This document shows positions 60,545 to 64,000 of a stretch of 64,000 bases of DNA, piece by piece. The stretch's first letter is position 1. Every line of letters begins with the position of its first letter. The translations under genes and the position numbers were made by a program. This DNA is from Apostichopus japonicus (taxonomy: Eukaryota; Echinodermata; Holothuroidea; Aspidochirotida; Stichopodidae), in NCBI RefSeq assembly GCF_037975245.1, contig NC_092567.1, positions 12,414,876 through 12,478,875 of the forward strand, in the 5' to 3' direction. The notes beneath the pieces are model-generated. The model did not search any database. It was not told the DNA's origin and saw only the letters and a list, made by a program, of their open reading frames with translations.

Positions 60545-60917
60545 TCGGTGACAAGTGTTAGAGGACTACTGCAAGACAATATCGAAGGATGAGCGACCAC
60601 AGCCATTCATTCTGTGCTTAGGAGAGAGCAAAGGTTCCCCTCAGCATTTTTTTGTGATAATTGAGAGACATCCAATAATGCAGTCCTCACTCCTAACGGC
60701 AGTAGACTATTTGTTTTAAAGTCATTATGTGTTGGACATTAACTTCCAAACTCAATGTAAGGGGGTTTGGGAGTTTTTCCATGCTAAGGTATATGAACTT
60801 GGTTTTATCAAAAGTCGTTCACTGAGTGCCTTTGGAGCTTTCGTAGCAAACAGAAGTGTTGAAGGGTCAAAGTGTCTTGCAACAAACTTTTCAAATGGTT
60901 TCTCGGTATTAACCTGA
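60545..60917 (+). pseudogene. Element 2 gene, C-terminal exon (frameshift and stop)
   Basis: Acceptor ttaatttgcag. The entry frame hits TGA at 60590-60592, while the family sequence continues in the next frame from 60585, so an indel lies near 60585. The continuing frame has QPFILCLGESKGSP, then FFVIIERHPIMQSSLLTAVD, then TAA at 60717-60719, then YVLDINF and VWEFFHAKVYELG, and stops at TGA 60915-60917. It mirrors the intact exon at 38734-39072. Two breaks in one exon show this copy cannot make the full protein. Confidence 0.75.
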
Positions 60918-61920
60918 CATGTTTACGTTTTAAGGTTGCTTTAGTTTCATATATATTTACATATTAAAGGGAAATAGTAACTGTTTGCCTTGGCAAACTG
61001 TACCTACAAAAAATCTGTATTTTTTTTGGGGGGGGGGGGGTGGGGGTAGATTTGTTATTGTATACAGTTGTGAAAGGTTGAGGCAGGGTTGGTATATCAA
61101 ACAAACATTTAATTTTGTGTGTTTAACAGATCAGGTGCCAGCAGTGTCCCTATGATCACTTATAATTGTGATCTTGAAACTGCTTTTATTTCTAGTATGT
61201 AGAATCAATGTGGGATGTGTAACCATTTGGCTTTTGTTTGAAAAGATGTTTAAATTTTACAGTTCATCAATCATCTAAGCACAATCAAAATGTTAGCAAA
61301 ATATGCCTTGGCTCCTTGTTAAAGCAATTGCAGATACAATGGTGTATCAATTTTTTTCGGTTTGTGTGTCCTTGTTTAAAACATAAAATGGTTAGCTTCA
61401 ATTGACTATATGTTAGAAATTATCAGTGATATTACATTCACTTATTAAAACCAGAGTTGCTTGAAAGAGACCAACATTAAGCTGTACATGATTGTGTGTT
61501 GCACCTGTACCTTGTGTAGTTGATGTCAACATACAGGAGGTCTTCTGTGGTCAACACATTTCAAGAACTGAATATAGTAAACAATGGCAAAATATGGATA
61601 GCTAATATTTTTAGCTTTAATATTGTTGATATGTGTTTATCCCCATTGTGAGTTTATGAAATTATTGCTTTGGATGGAAGTCACAGATCATTTAACTAGG
61701 TAAATAAAAGTCAAGCACTGAATGCTGTGAGAATTCATACTGGAGGAACAATCTGAAGTCGGCTAAGACCAGAAAAAATAAAAGTATGAAAAACATGTAT
61801 TACTTGTTTGTTCTTTATCATTCTCTGTTTAAGCTTTATAACCTATTAAATATACCCAGTTGTATGAAAAATGTTACAATCCAATGTTGGTATTGTATTA
61901 GTTAACCAACCACTATTATT
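60918..61920 (+). other. Element 2, 3' untranslated and spacer sequence
   Basis: No coding signal; a G13 run at 61028-61040. AATAAA-like signals occur near 61704 and 61776. Confidence 0.5.
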
Positions 61921-62207
61921 TTTAACTAGCTGTTGGGCAAGAATCATTGGGTAAAGAAAAATCCATTGGTAAAAGGTTTTAAACAACCATTGGGCAAATC
62001 GCTGACCAACATTGTTGGGTAAAGGCGTTGGGCAAAGGTGTTGGGCAAAGGTGTTGGGTATTTATTTAACCGTTTGCTGGGCAAAATCATTAACCAACTT
62101 AGTTGGGCACTTTTTTGCCCAATATCAACCAGGAGGCATACGGACCCAACGGTTGTGTAAATAATTGCCCAGGTTGGGCAATAATTTGCCCAACAATTTT
62201 AAGAGTG

Positions 62208-64000
62208 TGGTAGCTATAAGATCATGACTTCAGTTATTGTAGAATCATATACATTCAAGGCGAACCACTAGAGTCGAGTGTCAAAAGGGACAAGGGGTCA
62301 CAATGGTTAGTATACGTTTTTATGCGCGATTCCGCATTGACATATACGATCGAGGTTAATGTACACGCCTATTGTTGAGTAATTGTCGTGTGCCTCGTCG
62401 ACAAGAGGTTAGATTATTTTCGGGTTACCAATTAGAAACTAGTACTTGATCCAAGTTAGAACTTAGCTAGGCAAGGACTTCACAGTAGGGTGAATGTGAA
62501 TATCTTCTAAATAGAAAACGTTATAAGTTTGATTTAGGGAGAATTTCATTTGAACAGTCCCATATTCAAAGTGCGTGTAATAACCAAGCGCATTCGTAAA
62601 AGCCGTTACAAAGGCTTTCACGCCATCAGTGTATAAATTTAGTAACTGGTGTTTCCCTGCTATTGTATATAGTATGACCTCTGCCTCGGTTGAATAGATG
62701 TGAATAGATTTGTTATGTTACTGCGTTACCTGCAGAGATGACTCATATTTTAGTAAAGCTTTCAAATAAAAGTAAACACTAGAAAATGTGATACAATTAC
62801 TCAAATCAGAAAGTAAGGCACATCAGTTGTACGACAGGTTTTAAAACGGCGATCACGGTAATACACGAAGTAGTGGATGTGTTCCTCCAAATTACTTTGA
62901 AAATCGGATTGAAGTCTGCACAATTTGGACATATTGACTGGTTTTGTAATGGAATTCCGATGTTGTCACATTGACATTAGATTTAGAAAGGCTTGATCTA
63001 TTGCTATGGCATTGTATGTTCATCAAACCTTCCCCAACCAAACAGTTTGACATCACTTCCCATTCCAGGAACATTCGATACCGAAACCAATATCAAGGAT
63101 TGAACATAACAATGGAGGATTTCCATTTTATTGAAACTAAAGGTGATTGAGTCAACGATATTTACTCCAGAACAAAGGTCATTCAATTAAACTCTGATTA
63201 GGTAAGTAAGTAAGGTTAATAGATTGTACTTATAAATGGGGGAATTAAGGGAGGTAGGTATAGTGCAGGACCTGCTGACAAAGGGGGAATCCACCACTCC
63301 CCCTTCCCCCTACACACATACAAACACGCTAGACTTCATCTAGTGTCAATATGTATTCAAGTTATTCCATTTTGGAGTGAGTTTGTGTATGTGTGTTTTC
63401 CCTTTGTTGTTGATTTTGAACTCACCTATGTGGTTCACTTTCTTCTTTTTTTTCAACTACCTGCACTAATTCTGATCATTTCTTGCTCTACACGTAACCC
63501 GTTTGCATTCCCGTTGCAGAATAGAGATATTTTATTTTTTATTTGTGTCTAGAAACATATGGAAAAAAAGTTTCACAGGTCCCTTCGAGATTTAACGTTA
63601 CCCCCCCCCCCCCCCACCCCAACTCATCCGCCGTACATTATATAGGCCACGTGCATTTTGTTTGGTAAGGCACATATCAACAACTAACCCTGTACAACAA
63701 ACCCTGTACTTGTAAAAGTACCTTGGACTTTTATAAAGTTATTATATTGTACTAATCAATGAAGGAATTGAGGAAGGTACGGATAGTGCAAGACCTGATA
63801 GCCAGGCAAAAGACTTGTACCCCAGTACCCTCCCATCAAAATATATATATAGAAAAAAAAACATGTCATGGGTTTTATGGCTTGTTCAAGAAAATTTACT
63901 TTTCATCGAAGCGTATATTAAAACAGCAAGAACAACTATAAAGTGCCTAAACTCCGTAACGGTTGCCATGCTACAATTATTCCATCTGACGTCACTGTGT
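62208..64000. other. No gene seen at the right edge
   Basis: AT-rich. Two overlapping minus-strand frames (62892-63186) and plus-strand frames at 63343 and 63759 show no recognisable motif. A C15 run lies at 63601-63615, and TGACGTCA at 63987. Confidence 0.4.

Larger units (their letters stand above)
57282..62207 (+). mobile_element. TIR DNA transposon, element 2 (4,926 bp), related to element 1
   Basis: The left end CACTCTAAAAACTGTTGGGC and the inverted right end CACTCTTAAAATTGTTGGGC match over about 23 bases with one indel. A TG flanks both sides (57280-57281, 62208-62209). The ends are packed with TTGGGCAA in both orientations: at least five near the left (57296-57465) and ten or more near the right (61930-62195). 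This is a different motif from element 1's, yet the outermost bases are the same. Inside is a four-exon plus-strand gene of the same family (57568-60917) with breaks. About 1.3 kb of AT-rich sequence without exons follows the gene. No classical transposase is seen. Confidence 0.87.

Noticed and set aside
62892-63186. Two overlapping minus-strand frames
   Set aside because: Each is about 60 codons with no family signal; no convincing splice sites or conservation evidence.

Overview
This window looks like AT-rich nuclear DNA from an animal. It has no dense coding, no operons and no ribosome binding sites. It holds a LINE, intron-bearing DNA transposons, minisatellites, many C/G homopolymer runs and short exon-like pieces with GT/AG splice signals. 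The mix of repeats suggests a marine invertebrate, perhaps a deuterostome such as an echinoderm. That placement is inference; nothing here fixes the species.

Layout. 1-3499: the 3' part of an L1/Tx1-type LINE (end of the endonuclease, reverse transcriptase, C-terminal CCHC motif) with one frameshift and an (AAT)n tail. 4.1-21.9 kb: a candidate plus-strand gene of six to seven small exons with GT/AG boundaries and compatible phases, ending in a stop and AATAAA signals; it weakly resembles part of an exostosin (GT47) domain. 22.7-23.0 kb: a decayed copy of its last exon. 23.7-34 kb: diverged duplicated blocks, a ~34-bp satellite (25.2-26.6 kb), a ~51-bp minisatellite (29.3-30.6 kb), a 27-bp minisatellite (31.5-31.8 kb) and two candidate exons. 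36.2-40.2 kb and 57.3-62.2 kb: two related DNA transposons. 41-57 kb: mostly non-coding, with a nested MITE-like cluster, a GTACTCGG-rich repeat and further duplicated blocks. 62.2-64 kb: nothing recognisable.

The most interesting content is the pair of transposons. Both begin CACTCT(T)AAAA and end TTTTAAGAGTG, and both are flanked by a matching dinucleotide (TA or TG). Each carries its own short subterminal motif in both orientations at both ends. Both contain, in the same orientation, decayed copies of the same multi-exon gene: a SAM-like N-terminus, a middle region, and a conserved C-terminal module with AVD..F and YVLD motifs. I see no DDE, hAT, Mariner or other known transposase. A diverged paralogue at 28.9-29.3 kb preserves the empty site for the first element, which supports its boundaries.

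The octamer TGACGTCA also occurs 17 times, 12 of them at 7-24 kb, well above what this base composition predicts. All gene models are read by eye and need transcript or homology support.
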